Notes: a model not told the origin generated them from the sequence alone. A stretch of 64,000 nt of DNA from Phyllobacterium brassicacearum (GCF_003010955.1 NZ_PGGO01000019.1:40466-104465), one strand, 5' to 3'. Shown: positions 45,282 through 54,949, counted from the first letter of the stretch. Numbers and translations: made by a program.

Positions 45282-46880
45282 ATGACTTTCATGAAGCTCA
45301 AATTCGGCACGGCAGTCCTGTTGGGATCCCTGCTCATCGGCGCATGTCCAGCATTGGCGGAAGCCGTTTTGCATCGCGGCAACAGCGGCGAACCGCAGAC
45401 GCTCGATCCTTCCCAGACATCCCTTGAAATCGAAGCCTTCATCCTGAAGGATCTTTACGAAGGCCTTACCTCCTACGATGCCGCCGGCAGGATCGTGCCT
45501 GGTGCAGCCGAAAGCTGGACCGTTTCGGACGATGGCACTGTCTACACGTTCAAGATTCACGACAAGGCCAACTGGTCGGATGGCACGCCGGTCCTTGCCG
45601 AGGATTTCGTCTTCTCGATGCGCCGCGTCGAAGATCCCAAAACCGCAGCCGGCTATGCCAATATTCTCTATCCGATCAAGAATGCCGAAAAGGTCAACAA
45701 GGGCGAGCTGCCCGTCGACCAGCTCGGCATCAAGGCGATCGATGCCAAGACCCTCGAAATCACCCTTGAACGTCCGACACCTTTCTTTGTCGAGCTTCTC
45801 GCCCATCAGACCGCTCTCCCGGTCAACAAGGCAAGCTTCGAGAAGAACGGCGCTGATTTCATCAAGCCGGGCAAGCTTGTCTCCAACGGAGCGTTCGAAC
45901 TTGCCGAGCACGTCCAGAACGACCATCTGACTGCGGTCAAGAACCCCGACTACTGGGACGCTGCCAACGTCAAGCTCGACAAGGTGATTTTCTATCCGTC
46001 CGAGGATCAGGCCGCTGCGGTCCGGCGTTTCGAAGCCGGTGAACTACAGCTCGTCTACAATTTCTCCGCAGATCAGATCGAACGCCTGCGCGCGTCCCAC
46101 GGCGATGAGGTCCGCGTAACCGCAGCGCTTTCCACCTATTTCTACTCGTTCGACACCCGCATTGAACCCTTCAAGGATGTTCGCGTGCGGCGGGCCCTCT
46201 CTATGGCCATCGACCGCGATTTCCTGTCAAAGGAGATCTACAGCGGTGCGCAATTGCCGGCCTATTCGCTGATACCGCTTGGCATAGCCACCTATGGCGA
46301 ACCGGCCAGGCCGGATTTCGCCGACTGGTCTCAGCTTGACCGCGAGGATAAGGCCATCGAGCTCATGAAGGAAGCGGGTTACGGCGAGGGCGGCAAGCCT
46401 TTGAACATCGAAATCCGCTACAACACCAATCCAAATCACGAGCGGGTGGCCATCGCTGTCGCCGACATGTGGAAGAAAACCTTCGGCGCCAATGTCACGC
46501 TCCTGCAGAATGATATCAGCGCGCACTACGCCTACCTGAAGGAGGGCGGCAAATTCAATGCGGCGCGCGCCGGCTGGACGGCGGACTATGCAGATGCCGA
46601 AAACTTCCTCGCCATCAACCTGAAGAAAAATCCAGTCTTCAATTACGGCCGCTACGACAATCCGGAATACGACGCGCTCGTGGAAAAATCCTACAATGAG
46701 AAGGATCCGGCCGCCCGTTCAAAGATCATGCACGAAGCGGAAGCAATCGTTCTGCGTGACCAGCCGATCGCCCCAATGATGAACTTCGGCCAGCTCTGGC
46801 TTGTGTCGAAAAAGGTCAAGGGATGGCAGGACAATGGATCCAATGACCACCTCAGCAAATATTTGAGCGTCGAGGAATAA
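45282..46880 (+). CDS. Oligopeptide ABC transporter substrate-binding protein, copy 2 (OppA-like)
   Basis: 532 aa, signal peptide MTFMKLKFGTAVLLGSLLIG. Identical to copy 1 in long blocks such as HRGNSGEPQTLD, GAAESWTVSDDGTVYTFKI and MRRVEDPKTAAGYANILYPI. Differences cluster in loops (for example LTSYDAAGR versus LTIYDANGK), which could shift peptide preference. The 260-bp gap before it holds no gene and may contain its own promoter. A hairpin resembling that of copy 1 follows the stop. Confidence 0.93.
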   Translation: MTFMKLKFGTAVLLGSLLIGACPALAEAVLHRGNSGEPQTLDPSQTSLEIEAFILKDLYEGLTSYDAAGRIVPGAAESWTVSDDGTVYTFKIHDKANWSDGTPVLAEDFVFSMRRVEDPKTAAGYANILYPIKNAEKVNKGELPVDQLGIKAIDAKTLEITLERPTPFFVELLAHQTALPVNKASFEKNGADFIKPGKLVSNGAFELAEHVQNDHLTAVKNPDYWDAANVKLDKVIFYPSEDQAAAVRRFEAGELQLVYNFSADQIERLRASHGDEVRVTAALSTYFYSFDTRIEPFKDVRVRRALSMAIDRDFLSKEIYSGAQLPAYSLIPLGIATYGEPARPDFADWSQLDREDKAIELMKEAGYGEGGKPLNIEIRYNTNPNHERVAIAVADMWKKTFGANVTLLQNDISAHYAYLKEGGKFNAARAGWTADYADAENFLAINLKKNPVFNYGRYDNPEYDALVEKSYNEKDPAARSKIMHEAEAIVLRDQPIAPMMNFGQLWLVSKKVKGWQDNGSNDHLSKYLSVEE

Positions 46881-46886
46881 GAACTC

Positions 46887-46914
46887 AGCGCGCAATCCGG
46901 ACGGGTTGCGCGCT
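46887..46914 (+). terminator. Hairpin after oppA copy 2
   Basis: AGCGCGCAA (46887-46895) pairs with TTGCGCGCT (46906-46914), with the stem extending inward by weaker pairs. The GCGCGCA core is shared with the hairpin after copy 1. It precedes the permease genes, so it probably sets a high ratio of binding protein to permease. Confidence 0.6.
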
Positions 46915-46934
46915 AGACCTGAGAAAGTAACGCC

Positions 46935-47858
46935 ATGTTTCAATTCGTTCTTCGCCGACTGGCGAGTGCAGTGCCGACATTGTTTATTGTCGTCACCATA
47001 TCCTTCTTCCTCATGCGCTTTGCGCCGGGAGGTCCCTTCAATCTGGAAAGACCTCTGCCGCCGGCGACGATGGAAAACCTGATGAAGGCCTACCATCTCG
47101 ACCAGCCCCTGTGGAACCAGTATCTCCAGTACCTGAAGAACGCCGTGACCGGCGATTTCGGCCCGAGTTACATCTACAAGGACAACACCATTGCCGAACT
47201 GATCGGCAAGGGCCTGCCTTACTCGGTCCAGCTTGGCACTTATGCGCTGCTTCTCGCCCTCATTGGCGGAGTGATCGTCGGTACACTTGCGGCGCTCCGG
47301 CAAAACTCGTTCCTCGATTTCCTCGTCATGTCCGTCGCGACGACCGGTGTGACGGTTCCCAACTTCGTCGTTGGGCCAATCCTGACCCTCATCTTCGCCT
47401 TGATGCTGTCATGGGTGCCGGCCGGCGGCTGGGGCGACGGGTCGCTGAAATTCCTCATCCTGCCGGTGATCACTCTCGCACTGCCGCAGCTCGCGGTGTT
47501 CGCCCGCCTGACGCGCGGCTCGATGATCGAAGCCCTGCACGCCGACCATATCAGAACGGCCAGAGCCTACGGGCTTCCGCAGCGGGCGGTGGTGATCACC
47601 CACGCGATGCGCGGTGCGCTCCTGCCGGTCGTGTCCTACCTTGCGCCATGCGCTGCTGCCCTTCTGACAGGCTCTGCCGTCGTCGAATCCATATTCACCA
47701 TTCCAGGTGTCGGCCGCTATTTCGTGCTGGGCGCCATCAACCGTGACTATACGCTCGTCATGGGAACCGTGGTTCTCGTGGCGATCTTCGTCATCGTATT
47801 CAATCTCGTGGTCGATATTCTCTACGGCCTTCTTGATCCGAGGGTCCGCCATGACTGA
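46935..47858 (+). CDS. oppB: Oligopeptide ABC transporter permease (OppB-like)
   Basis: 307 aa with six membrane segments. It starts MFQFVLRRLASAVPTLFIVV and shows FAPGGPFNLERPLPPATMENL, a hallmark of OppB, and EAA-type loop EALHADHIRTARAYGLPQRA. It overlaps oppC by 8 nt. It forms the inner-membrane channel with OppC. Confidence 0.94.
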   Translation: MFQFVLRRLASAVPTLFIVVTISFFLMRFAPGGPFNLERPLPPATMENLMKAYHLDQPLWNQYLQYLKNAVTGDFGPSYIYKDNTIAELIGKGLPYSVQLGTYALLLALIGGVIVGTLAALRQNSFLDFLVMSVATTGVTVPNFVVGPILTLIFALMLSWVPAGGWGDGSLKFLILPVITLALPQLAVFARLTRGSMIEALHADHIRTARAYGLPQRAVVITHAMRGALLPVVSYLAPCAAALLTGSAVVESIFTIPGVGRYFVLGAINRDYTLVMGTVVLVAIFVIVFNLVVDILYGLLDPRVRHD

Positions 47859-48990
47859 TATGACCGACATCCCGACGACTGTCATTCCTCCGGAGGAATC
47901 GAAGGGGCGCAGCCTCTTCCAGCTGGGCGTGCTGCGTTTCCGACGCAACCGCGCCGCCATGACCGGATGTGTGATCCTGCTCTTCATCACCATCTTTTCG
48001 TTCTTCGGCCCCTATTTCATCAGCCATACCTATGACCAGGTTTTCCCCTCCTATGTGACCGCACCGCCAAGCCTCGAGCCGCTTCCGCGGGCCGAAACAC
48101 TGGGCGATGTTATGGAGGGCGTAGCAAGCCGCGCCCGCGTCGAACTGCGCGAGTTCAACGTCGAAGGAAACACCTTCACCGCAACGATCCATTCGGATCA
48201 GCCCATCGATCCGCGCTCCACCCGCTATTTCGACCGGGCCAACGAGTTCGACAACACGCAGGTCACAGCCACCGAAGAGGATGGGAGGACGCTGAAACTC
48301 ACCGGTGAAGTCCACCGCGAATATTTCCCCTTCGGTACCGATGCCAATGGCCGCGACATGCTGGCTCGCGTCATGCTTGGCGGCCAGATTTCGCTCGCCG
48401 TCGGCTTTCTCGCCAGTCTTGTCTCTCTGGCAGTTGGCGTCACCTATGGTGCGATTTCCGGCTATATTGGCGGGCGTATCGACAATGTCATGATGCGTCT
48501 TGTCGAGATTCTCTATTCGCTGCCCTTCGTTTTCCTCGTTGTGGTGCTGGTAGTGTTCTTCGGCCGCAGCTTCATCCTGATCTTCCTCGTCATCGGCGCG
48601 GTGGAGTGGCTGGATATGGCGCGTATCGTGCGCGGGCAGACGCTTGCCCTGAAACGCCGTGAATTCATCGGTGCCGCGCAGGCGCTAGGGCTGACCGACT
48701 GGCAGATCATCCGCCGTCACATCATACCGAATACCATCGGGCCGGTAATCGTTTTCGTCACCGTTGTCGTGCCGAAGGTCATTCTTCTGGAAAGCTTCCT
48801 GTCCTTCCTCGGCCTCGGCGTCCAGGCGCCGCTGACCAGTTGGGGTGCACTGATTTCCGAAGGCGCCAACAAGATGCAATCCGCGCCCTGGCTGCTGATC
48901 TTCCCGGCCATCTTCTTCGTCGTCACTCTGTTTTCGCTCAACTTCATTGGCGACGGACTGCGCGATGCACTCGACCCAAAGGACCGCTGA
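47851..48990 (+). CDS. oppC: Oligopeptide ABC transporter permease (OppC-like)
   Basis: 379 aa from MTDMTDIPTTVIPPEESKG; longer upstream frame lies inside oppB. The N-terminal helix and periplasmic insert (FISHTYDQVFPSYVTAPPSLEP) precede HREYFPFGTDANGRDMLARVMLGG, the typical OppC transition to the permease core. EAA loop: EFIGAAQALGLTDWQIIRRHI. The periplasmic insert is longer than in E. coli OppC. Confidence 0.93.
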   Translation: MTDMTDIPTTVIPPEESKGRSLFQLGVLRFRRNRAAMTGCVILLFITIFSFFGPYFISHTYDQVFPSYVTAPPSLEPLPRAETLGDVMEGVASRARVELREFNVEGNTFTATIHSDQPIDPRSTRYFDRANEFDNTQVTATEEDGRTLKLTGEVHREYFPFGTDANGRDMLARVMLGGQISLAVGFLASLVSLAVGVTYGAISGYIGGRIDNVMMRLVEILYSLPFVFLVVVLVVFFGRSFILIFLVIGAVEWLDMARIVRGQTLALKRREFIGAAQALGLTDWQIIRRHIIPNTIGPVIVFVTVVVPKVILLESFLSFLGLGVQAPLTSWGALISEGANKMQSAPWLLIFPAIFFVVTLFSLNFIGDGLRDALDPKDR

Positions 48991-48991
48991 T

Positions 48992-50608
48992 ATGACTGCC
49001 GATTCAATGGGCACCACTGAAACCGTATTGTCCGTGCGCGGACTGAAAGTCGACTTCACCACGCCCGATGGCGACGTCAACGCCGTCAAGGGCATCGATC
49101 TCGACGTGAAGCCGGGTGAAACACTGGCCGTCGTTGGCGAATCCGGCTCCGGCAAGAGCCAGACCATGATGGGTATCATGGGGCTGCTAGCGAACAATGG
49201 CCGGGTTGCCGGTTCGGCCAAATATCGCGGCAAGGAGCTGATCGGTCTACCACTTAAAGGCCTCAACGAGGTGCGCGGCTCGAAAATTACCATGATTTTC
49301 CAGGAGCCGATGACCTCACTCGATCCGCTCTATACGATCGGACGTCAGATTGCCGAGCCGCTGGTTCATCACAAGGGCATGACCTTCAAACAGGCCAAGG
49401 TGCGCGTGCTGGAACTGCTGAAGCTCGTCGGCATCCCCGAGCCCGAGCGGCGCATGAACAGCTATCCGCATGAAATGTCGGGTGGCCAGCGCCAGCGCGT
49501 CATGATCGCCATGGCACTCGCCAACGAGCCTGACCTACTCATCGCCGATGAGCCGACCACCGCGCTGGACGTGACGATCCAGGCGCAGATTCTCGATCTC
49601 CTGCGCTCGCTGCAGCAGCGCTTCGGCATGGCCGTCGTGCTCATTACCCACGATCTCGGCATCGTCAAACATTTCGCCGACCGCGTCGTCGTCATGCGCC
49701 GCGGCGAGGTAGTGGAGAAGGGCACGATCAAGGACATCTTCGAAGAGCCAAAGGAAGACTACACAAAAATGCTGCTGGCCTCCGAGCCGAGCGGCAGCAA
49801 AGAGCCGCCCGCCGATACGGCGCCGATTATCCTTGAGGGCCGCAATGTCGCGGTCGATTTTGCCATAGGCGGCGGTTTTTTCTTCGGCTCGAACGCCGTA
49901 TTTCGCGCCGTCGATGGCGTTTCCGTCCGGCTGAAACGGGGCCAGACGATCGGCATTGTCGGTGAATCCGGCTCCGGCAAATCGACCCTCGGCCGTGCAT
50001 TGCTGCGGCTGTTGCCGAGCAGTGGCCATTATCATTTCGGCGACAAGAACATATCGAACTTCGATCGTTCCGCTATGCGGCCGTTGCGCAAGGAATTGCA
50101 ACTCGTCTTCCAGGATCCCTACGGCTCGCTGTCGCCCCGCCAGACCGTGGGCGAGATCATCACCGAGGGCCTGCGCATCCACGAGCCGCAATTGTCCAGA
50201 GCCGATCGCGACAAGCGGGCTGTCGCCGCGCTCAAGGAAGTTGGCCTCGACCCGGCTGCGCGCAATCGCTACCCGCACGAATTTTCCGGCGGCCAGCGTC
50301 AGCGCATCGCCATAGCCCGCGCCATGATCCTGAAGCCGAAGGTGGTCATTCTTGACGAACCCACATCGGCACTCGACCGCTCCGTACAGGGCCAGGTGAT
50401 CGAGCTCTTGCGCGATCTGCAGGAGAAGCACGGCCTCTCTTATATCTTCATTAGTCACGATCTCGCGGTCATCAAGGCAATGTCCGACTATGTGATCGTG
50501 ATGAAGAACGGCAAGATCGTGGAAGAAGGCGCGACCGGGGACATATTCGAACAGCCGCATCAGGCCTATACCAAGACGCTGATGGCTGCCGCTTTCGACC
50601 TGGAGTAA
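48992..50608 (+). CDS. Fused dipeptide/oligopeptide ABC ATPase (OppD-OppF fusion)
   Basis: 538 aa from [20 protein letters not shown]. Two complete ABC domains: the OppD half with [28 protein letters not shown] and [13 protein letters not shown]; the OppF half with [31 protein letters not shown] and [13 protein letters not shown]. Both have intact nucleotide sites. In many bacteria these are two proteins; the fusion fixes their stoichiometry. Last gene of the peptide importer. Confidence 0.93.
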   Translation: MTADSMGTTETVLSVRGLKVDFTTPDGDVNAVKGIDLDVKPGETLAVVGESGSGKSQTMMGIMGLLANNGRVAGSAKYRGKELIGLPLKGLNEVRGSKITMIFQEPMTSLDPLYTIGRQIAEPLVHHKGMTFKQAKVRVLELLKLVGIPEPERRMNSYPHEMSGGQRQRVMIAMALANEPDLLIADEPTTALDVTIQAQILDLLRSLQQRFGMAVVLITHDLGIVKHFADRVVVMRRGEVVEKGTIKDIFEEPKEDYTKMLLASEPSGSKEPPADTAPIILEGRNVAVDFAIGGGFFFGSNAVFRAVDGVSVRLKRGQTIGIVGESGSGKSTLGRALLRLLPSSGHYHFGDKNISNFDRSAMRPLRKELQLVFQDPYGSLSPRQTVGEIITEGLRIHEPQLSRADRDKRAVAALKEVGLDPAARNRYPHEFSGGQRQRIAIARAMILKPKVVILDEPTSALDRSVQGQVIELLRDLQEKHGLSYIFISHDLAVIKAMSDYVIVMKNGKIVEEGATGDIFEQPHQAYTKTLMAAAFDLE

Positions 50609-50647
50609 TGCGCGTCGCCTTGCATTTTACGGCGAAGAACGCCATTT

Positions 50648-50665
50648 TATACACACTTGCGTATA
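50648..50665 (+). promoter_or_regulatory. Palindrome before the vapB relic
   Basis: TATAC (50648-50652) and GTATA (50661-50665) flank ACACTTGC, 16 bp before the relic's ATG. Its position matches a vapBC autoregulatory operator left behind after gene decay. Confidence 0.4.
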
Positions 50666-50680
50666 GACGCGGAGTTATAG

Positions 50681-50903
50681 ATGGCTCTTCCGTGAAAGAC
50701 AAGGCGACGGCTGGCAAAGTTAAAGAATACCACTCTCACCGAGGCCATCCGCGAAGCTGTTGTGCATGAATATGAACGTGCTCGGCAGGAAGCGCCGTTA
50801 CATGAAAGACTGGCGAAGGTGTTCGAAGAGTATCGAAGGTACCCCCCAGACCGGTGTGGAAGCAGACAAAGCATTCTTCGATGATCTCTCGGGCAATGAA
50901 TGA
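50681..50903 (+). pseudogene. VapB-type antitoxin relic with several frameshifts
   Basis: ATG 50681 is preceded by GGAG. Reading across frames gives MAL, then VKDKATA, then RLAKLKNTTLTEAIREAVVH and EYERARQEAPLHERLAKVFEEYR, and finally QTGVEADKAFFDDLSGNE with a stop at 50901-50903. These blocks in order match the Rv0623/PSK-type VapB family, but at least three indels separate them, so no full protein can be made. Confidence 0.7.
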
Positions 50904-50976
50904 TCTTCGTGGACGCAAGCTGTGATTTCCATCGTCGATGGTGAAGAGGACGCGATTGCCCTTGCAGCGCGTCTCA
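50900..50976 (+). pseudogene. VapC PIN-domain toxin relic, 5' fragment
   Basis: Its ATG overlaps the vapB relic stop (ATGA). It reads MIFVDAS, slips frame near 50919, and continues AVISIVDGEEDAIALAARL, the first strand and helix of a VapC of this family. Beyond about 50976 the similarity ends; the rest was lost, and the convergent kinase gene ends at 51025. Confidence 0.65.
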
Positions 50977-51024
50977 CACCACGTCCATATTTGTTTGATC
51001 AGACCGCGCGTTCGGTGTGGACAG

Positions 51025-51963
51025 TCAGATTGCAAGCTCCTCCCGCCAGGGCGGGTTGGCGCCCGCCCGAGATACCGTTACGGCAGCGGCCCTGACGCCG
51101 AGGAGGAGTGCCTCGCGGATCTGTGCCTCGGACAAGGCGTTGAGCGCGGATTTCGACAGAAGCTTCGCTTCCTCCAGCGAGGCAAGCACACCCGCCGTGA
51201 ACGTATCGCCAGCCCCGACTGTATCCACGACAGGCACCTTCTGTGCCGCGACTTGCACCGTCAGATCGGCGGTATAGCCGGTAACGCCGTCCGCGCCATG
51301 GGTGACGAGGATGAGTTTTGGCCCCTGGCGGCCCGCCGGGACGATCCAGCGCCGGGCAATCTCGTCCAGCGTACCGCTCTCACCGAACCAGCGCATGTCC
51401 TCGTCGGAAATCTTGACGATGTCGGTCATGGCGATCATGCGGCGCATGCGGGCAAGGTGCATCTCCTTGTCGGGGATGAACCCCGGACGGATATTTGGAT
51501 CGAGGATGATCACGCGCTTTTCGTGTTCGCGCGCCATTAGCGCCTCATAGGTCGAGCCGCACGGTTCCGGGATCAGGCTGATCGCACCGAACTGCAGCGC
51601 GGTGACATTGTCGTCGAGTTCCGGCAGGTGTTCGATGGCCAACGAACGCCCTGCGCTGTTCTCGTCATAGAACATGTAGCTCGCCTGCCCGTCTGTCAGG
51701 CGCACAAAGGCGAGCGTGGTCGGTTGTGGCGAAATATGCGCGTAAGCGGTGCCGACATGATTGGCAGCCAGACTGTCCAGCAGCATCTGGCCGAAGAAGT
51801 CCGAGGAAATCCCGGAGAAGAATTCGGTTGCAACGCCGAGCCGTCCAAGCGCAATTGCCGTATTGAAAACAGCGCCGCCGACATAGGGCGCGAAGGCAGG
51901 TTCTCCGGCATCGCTTTTGCGCTGCAACATGTCGATCAGGGCTTCACCACAACACAAAATCAT
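51025..51963 (-). CDS. PfkB-family carbohydrate kinase (fructokinase-like)
   Basis: 312 aa. PfkB signatures: MILCCGEALIDML at the N-terminus, GGAVFNTAIALGRLG, and the C-terminal VDTVGAGDTFTAGVLASL with the catalytic Asp. It would phosphorylate fructose or a related sugar. It is the third gene of the frcR transcription unit and overlaps the RbsD/FucU gene by 4 nt; linkage to the fructose importer supports fructose as substrate. Confidence 0.9.
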   Translation of the reverse strand: MILCCGEALIDMLQRKSDAGEPAFAPYVGGAVFNTAIALGRLGVATEFFSGISSDFFGQMLLDSLAANHVGTAYAHISPQPTTLAFVRLTDGQASYMFYDENSAGRSLAIEHLPELDDNVTALQFGAISLIPEPCGSTYEALMAREHEKRVIILDPNIRPGFIPDKEMHLARMRRMIAMTDIVKISDEDMRWFGESGTLDEIARRWIVPAGRQGPKLILVTHGADGVTGYTADLTVQVAAQKVPVVDTVGAGDTFTAGVLASLEEAKLLSKSALNALSEAQIREALLLGVRAAAVTVSRAGANPPWREELAI

Positions 51964-52403
51964 TGATCAATCTTTCCTGGATAAATGACACCCTTGCGGA
52001 TGATAATATTCGCATAGAGCCGCGGCTCGCTTGTCGCAACAATGGTATGGGCGTTTCTCACACGCGCATAAAGCGCATCGCCGCCGAGTGCAACCAGGGC
52101 GAAGCCCGGCACACGGCGGGTGCAGACCGCTTCCATTTCCTCATGCACCGGGTCGGCAAGCGCAGGGTTGCCCTTCACTGACGCGCGGAATAGGGCCTCC
52201 GGCACGAAATCATCGACAGGCAGAACCTGCAAAATCGCGTCGAGCAGCGGGATGAGTGGCAGTCCGTCGGCGCGGATCAGCCGCCTTGCATGTTCCAGCG
52301 CCGGGTAGTTGCCGTCGACCAATGCAATCTCGTCGCCATGACCCATGGCACGCAAGGTGGCCAGCAGTTCCGGCCCCAGCATGGGCGGAATTCCAAGGAG
52401 CAC
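51960..52403 (-). CDS. RbsD/FucU family sugar mutarotase
   Basis: 147 aa. The GTG start at 52403 directly follows the frcR-type stop. Typical blocks: LGPELLATLRAMGHGDEIALVDGNYPA and AVCTRRVPGFALVALGGDALYARVRNAHTIVATSEPRLYANIIIRKGV. The family interconverts anomers of ribose, fucose or related sugars. Between the regulator and kinase genes it may speed anomer supply to the kinase. Confidence 0.9.
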   Translation of the reverse strand: MLLGIPPMLGPELLATLRAMGHGDEIALVDGNYPALEHARRLIRADGLPLIPLLDAILQVLPVDDFVPEALFRASVKGNPALADPVHEEMEAVCTRRVPGFALVALGGDALYARVRNAHTIVATSEPRLYANIIIRKGVIYPGKIDQ

Positions 52404-53600
52404 TTAATTCCCTTTCCTGAATATCTTCTGTCCAAGCAGGAAGCGGTCGGAGAGCGGCAGGCTGGCGGCGCCAAGCGACCGCGCATGAATGCCGACCGTC
52501 CCTTCGAGAATGACCGGCAATTCGATGCCCTCCAGATCGAACGTCTCAACATTCCTGCGGACAGACTCGACGATGCGGGCGCGGACGCTCACCGGTAGCC
52601 AGCCATCGATGATGGCTGCCTCGAAATCCACCACGGAGGAAGCCGCAATCACAGCCTGGGCAATGCCCTTGCCTGCCTGGTCGATCCATGCATCGAGTTC
52701 GTCTCCCATGGCGCCCCAATCCTCGGGCGAAGCCCAAAGCGGCGAGGGATCGCGCCCCAGATCGGTGACCACTTTTTCAAGCGCCGTAATCGAGGCGACA
52801 TCGATCAACTGGCGCGCGCTTCCGTCCGCGCCGGGCACAGGCATTGAGCCAAGCGCGCCGGCATTGCCGCTGCGTCCGGCGTAGAGACTGCCATTGATGA
52901 CAATGCCGCCACCAATGAAGGAGCCGATGTAGAAATAGACGAAATCATTGACGTCCTTGGTCTGGCCGAACACCAGCTCTGCACCGCAGGCGGCGGTCAT
53001 GTCGTTCTGCAGATAGACCGGAAACGGGCAGAGCGCCGCGACGCGCTCGCGGATATCGCAGTTCCGCCATTGGTCCATGATCTCCTGCGGTGCGCCGACC
53101 GTATCGGCCCACTTCCACAGTTCGAATGGCGCGGCAATGCCGATCCCGGCAATCCTCTCGCGCTGTTTTTCGGTCAGCCCCGCCATCATTTCAGCTGTGC
53201 CTTCCGCCACGAAACGGAAGATCGGCTCCGGTGCCGGATAGTCATAAGGCATATGCAGCATGGAACGGATTTGTCCGACGAAATCAATCAGCACCAGATC
53301 TGCGCTGCGGCGCCCAATCTTCAGTCCAAGGAAGAATGCGCCTTCCGGATTGAGCGACATCGGGATGAGTGGCTGTCCGATACGGCCGCGCAACGGCTCC
53401 TCCCGTAACAGGAGTTCATCTGCCTCCAGCATGCGCATGATGATCGAGCTCGTCTGCGCCGAAAGCCCGGTCATGCGGGCGATCGCCGTCTTGGCGAGAC
53501 CGCCATGCTGACGCAAAAGCGACAGCACCACACGCTCGTTATGATCGCGCATACCGCTCTGGTTTGTGCCGTGATGAAGCGACGGTCTGGCTCCTCCCAT
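52404..53600 (-). CDS. frcR: ROK-family repressor of the fructose genes (FrcR-like)
   Basis: 398 aa from ATG 53600, with GGAG 9 nt before; a TTG at 53630 is possible. An N-terminal winged helix (RDHNERVVLSLLRQHGGLAKTAIARMTGLSAQTSSIIMRML) is followed by a ROK domain with GIGIAAPFE, NDMTAACGAELVFG and GSFIGGGIVINGSLYAGRSG. The catalytic and zinc features of ROK kinases are not obvious, consistent with a regulator. It is divergent from frcB and flanks a large dyad. In Sinorhizobium meliloti, FrcR is divergent from frcBCAK in the same way. Confidence 0.85.
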   Translation of the reverse strand: MGGARPSLHHGTNQSGMRDHNERVVLSLLRQHGGLAKTAIARMTGLSAQTSSIIMRMLEADELLLREEPLRGRIGQPLIPMSLNPEGAFFLGLKIGRRSADLVLIDFVGQIRSMLHMPYDYPAPEPIFRFVAEGTAEMMAGLTEKQRERIAGIGIAAPFELWKWADTVGAPQEIMDQWRNCDIRERVAALCPFPVYLQNDMTAACGAELVFGQTKDVNDFVYFYIGSFIGGGIVINGSLYAGRSGNAGALGSMPVPGADGSARQLIDVASITALEKVVTDLGRDPSPLWASPEDWGAMGDELDAWIDQAGKGIAQAVIAASSVVDFEAAIIDGWLPVSVRARIVESVRRNVETFDLEGIELPVILEGTVGIHARSLGAASLPLSDRFLLGQKIFRKGN

Positions 53601-53676
53601 ACCTGTACGCTCCGATAGTCGAATGCCCAATGGGACTCCTCCAATAATGCGCCGACAATGGCGATGTCGGGCAATC

Positions 53677-53716
53677 CTGTCAATATTAAATCAGAGTGAT
53701 TTATTAATGTTGACAG
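53677..53716. promoter_or_regulatory. 40-bp dyad with back-to-back -35 boxes, FrcR operator
   Basis: CTGTCAATATTAA (53677-53689) and TTAATGTTGACAG (53704-53716) match at 12 of 13 positions, and the centre has a nested ATCA-gag-TGAT. Each arm contains TTGACA pointing outward: plus strand 53710-53715 toward frcB, minus strand 53683-53678 toward frcR. A minus-strand CATTGT lies 17 bp on; the plus-strand -10 is less clear (TATTTG or TTTGCT near 53731). Confidence 0.75.
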
Positions 53717-53852
53717 GTCGCGCCGAGTGGTATTTGCTATGGTTCAACACTTGGCCGGGAGGATAACTGTCCGAGATGTTTAACGTGGAACCAGGGTTCG
53801 ACTGCCGTCGGCCCGTCGCGCAGTTGCGCGCGATTTTTTGGGAGGAAGTGAC

Positions 53853-54887
53853 ATGCGTAGAAGCATTTATCTGAAATCGACTATCTTTAGCGCCGCCGCT
53901 GTGGCCATCGCTGCCTTTGCCGCTCCGGCACAGGCTGCCGGCGTGGGCGCATGCCTGATCACCAAGACCGATACCAACCCGTTCTTCGTCAAGATGAAAG
54001 AGGGCGCCCTCGCTAAGTCGAAGGAACTCGGCGTTGATCTCAAGACCTATGCCGGCAAGATCGACGGCGACAGTGAAAGCCAGGTGGCAGCCATCGAGAC
54101 CTGCATTGCCGATGGCGCCAAGGGTATCCTCCTCACCGCATCAGATACGGCGGGCATCGTTTCCTCGGTCAAGCAGGCACGCGATGCGGGCCTCCTCGTC
54201 ATCGCCCTCGATACGCCGCTTGATCCGGCCGACGCAGCCGATGCCACCTTCGCCACGGACAACCTCCTCGCCGGCGAGCTGATCGGCAAATGGGCCGCCG
54301 GGACACTCGGTGAAAAGGCAAAGGACGCCAAGATCGCATTCCTTGACCTGACCCCATCGCAGCCGACCGTTGACGTTCTGCGCGACCAGGGCTTCATGAA
54401 AGGTTTCGGCATCGATGTCGTCGATATCAACAAGATCGGTGACGAAAAGGACCCGCGCATTGTTGGCCATGACGTAACGAACGGCAACGAAGAAGGCGGC
54501 CGCAAGGCAATGGAAAACCTTCTGCAGAAGGATTCCGGCATCAATGTCGTTCACACGATCAACGAGCCTGCTGCTGCCGGTGCCTACGAAGCGCTGAAGG
54601 CATTCGGCAAGGAAAAGGATGTTCTCATTGTGTCGGTCGATGGCGGTTGCCCAGGCGTCAAGAACGTCGAGGCCGGGGTGATCGGCGCAACGTCGCAGCA
54701 GTATCCGCTGCTGATGGCATCGCTCGGCATCGAGGCAATCAAGAAGTTCGCCGATAGCGGCGAAAAGCCGAAGCCGACCGAAGGCAAGGACTTCTTCGAC
54801 ACGGGCGTTTCCCTTGTCACCGACAAGCCGGTCCAGGGCCTCGAGTCGATCGATGTCAAGACCGGCGCGAGCAAGTGCTGGGGCTAA
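53853..54887 (+). CDS. frcB: Fructose ABC transporter substrate-binding protein (FrcB-like)
   Basis: 344 aa from [20 protein letters not shown] with ribosome site GGAGGAAG. Signal peptide cleavage is likely after AQA (about residue 28). The mature protein starts [22 protein letters not shown] and has [18 protein letters not shown] and [16 protein letters not shown], as in FrcB. It binds fructose (and in S. meliloti also mannose or ribose) in the periplasm. A gap with two palindromic repeats separates it from frcC. Confidence 0.92.
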   Translation: MRRSIYLKSTIFSAAAVAIAAFAAPAQAAGVGACLITKTDTNPFFVKMKEGALAKSKELGVDLKTYAGKIDGDSESQVAAIETCIADGAKGILLTASDTAGIVSSVKQARDAGLLVIALDTPLDPADAADATFATDNLLAGELIGKWAAGTLGEKAKDAKIAFLDLTPSQPTVDVLRDQGFMKGFGIDVVDINKIGDEKDPRIVGHDVTNGNEEGGRKAMENLLQKDSGINVVHTINEPAAAGAYEALKAFGKEKDVLIVSVDGGCPGVKNVEAGVIGATSQQYPLLMASLGIEAIKKFADSGEKPKPTEGKDFFDTGVSLVTDKPVQGLESIDVKTGASKCWG

Positions 54888-54901
54888 TGCCTGTTGGGTT
54901 C

Positions 54902-54949
54902 ATCCCCTCAGACTTGCCAAGCATCTCCCCCCACAATGGGGGAGACCAG
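54902..54949 (-). repeat. Rhizobial palindromic repeat, copy 1 (inverted)
   Basis: On the minus strand it reads TCTCCCCC..TGGGGGGAGATG, then a second small stem CTTGGCAAG, then GAGGGG. It is the inverted partner of the copy at 55013. The plus strand also folds into a C-rich/G-rich hairpin (54924-54945) 37 bp after frcB. Confidence 0.7.
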
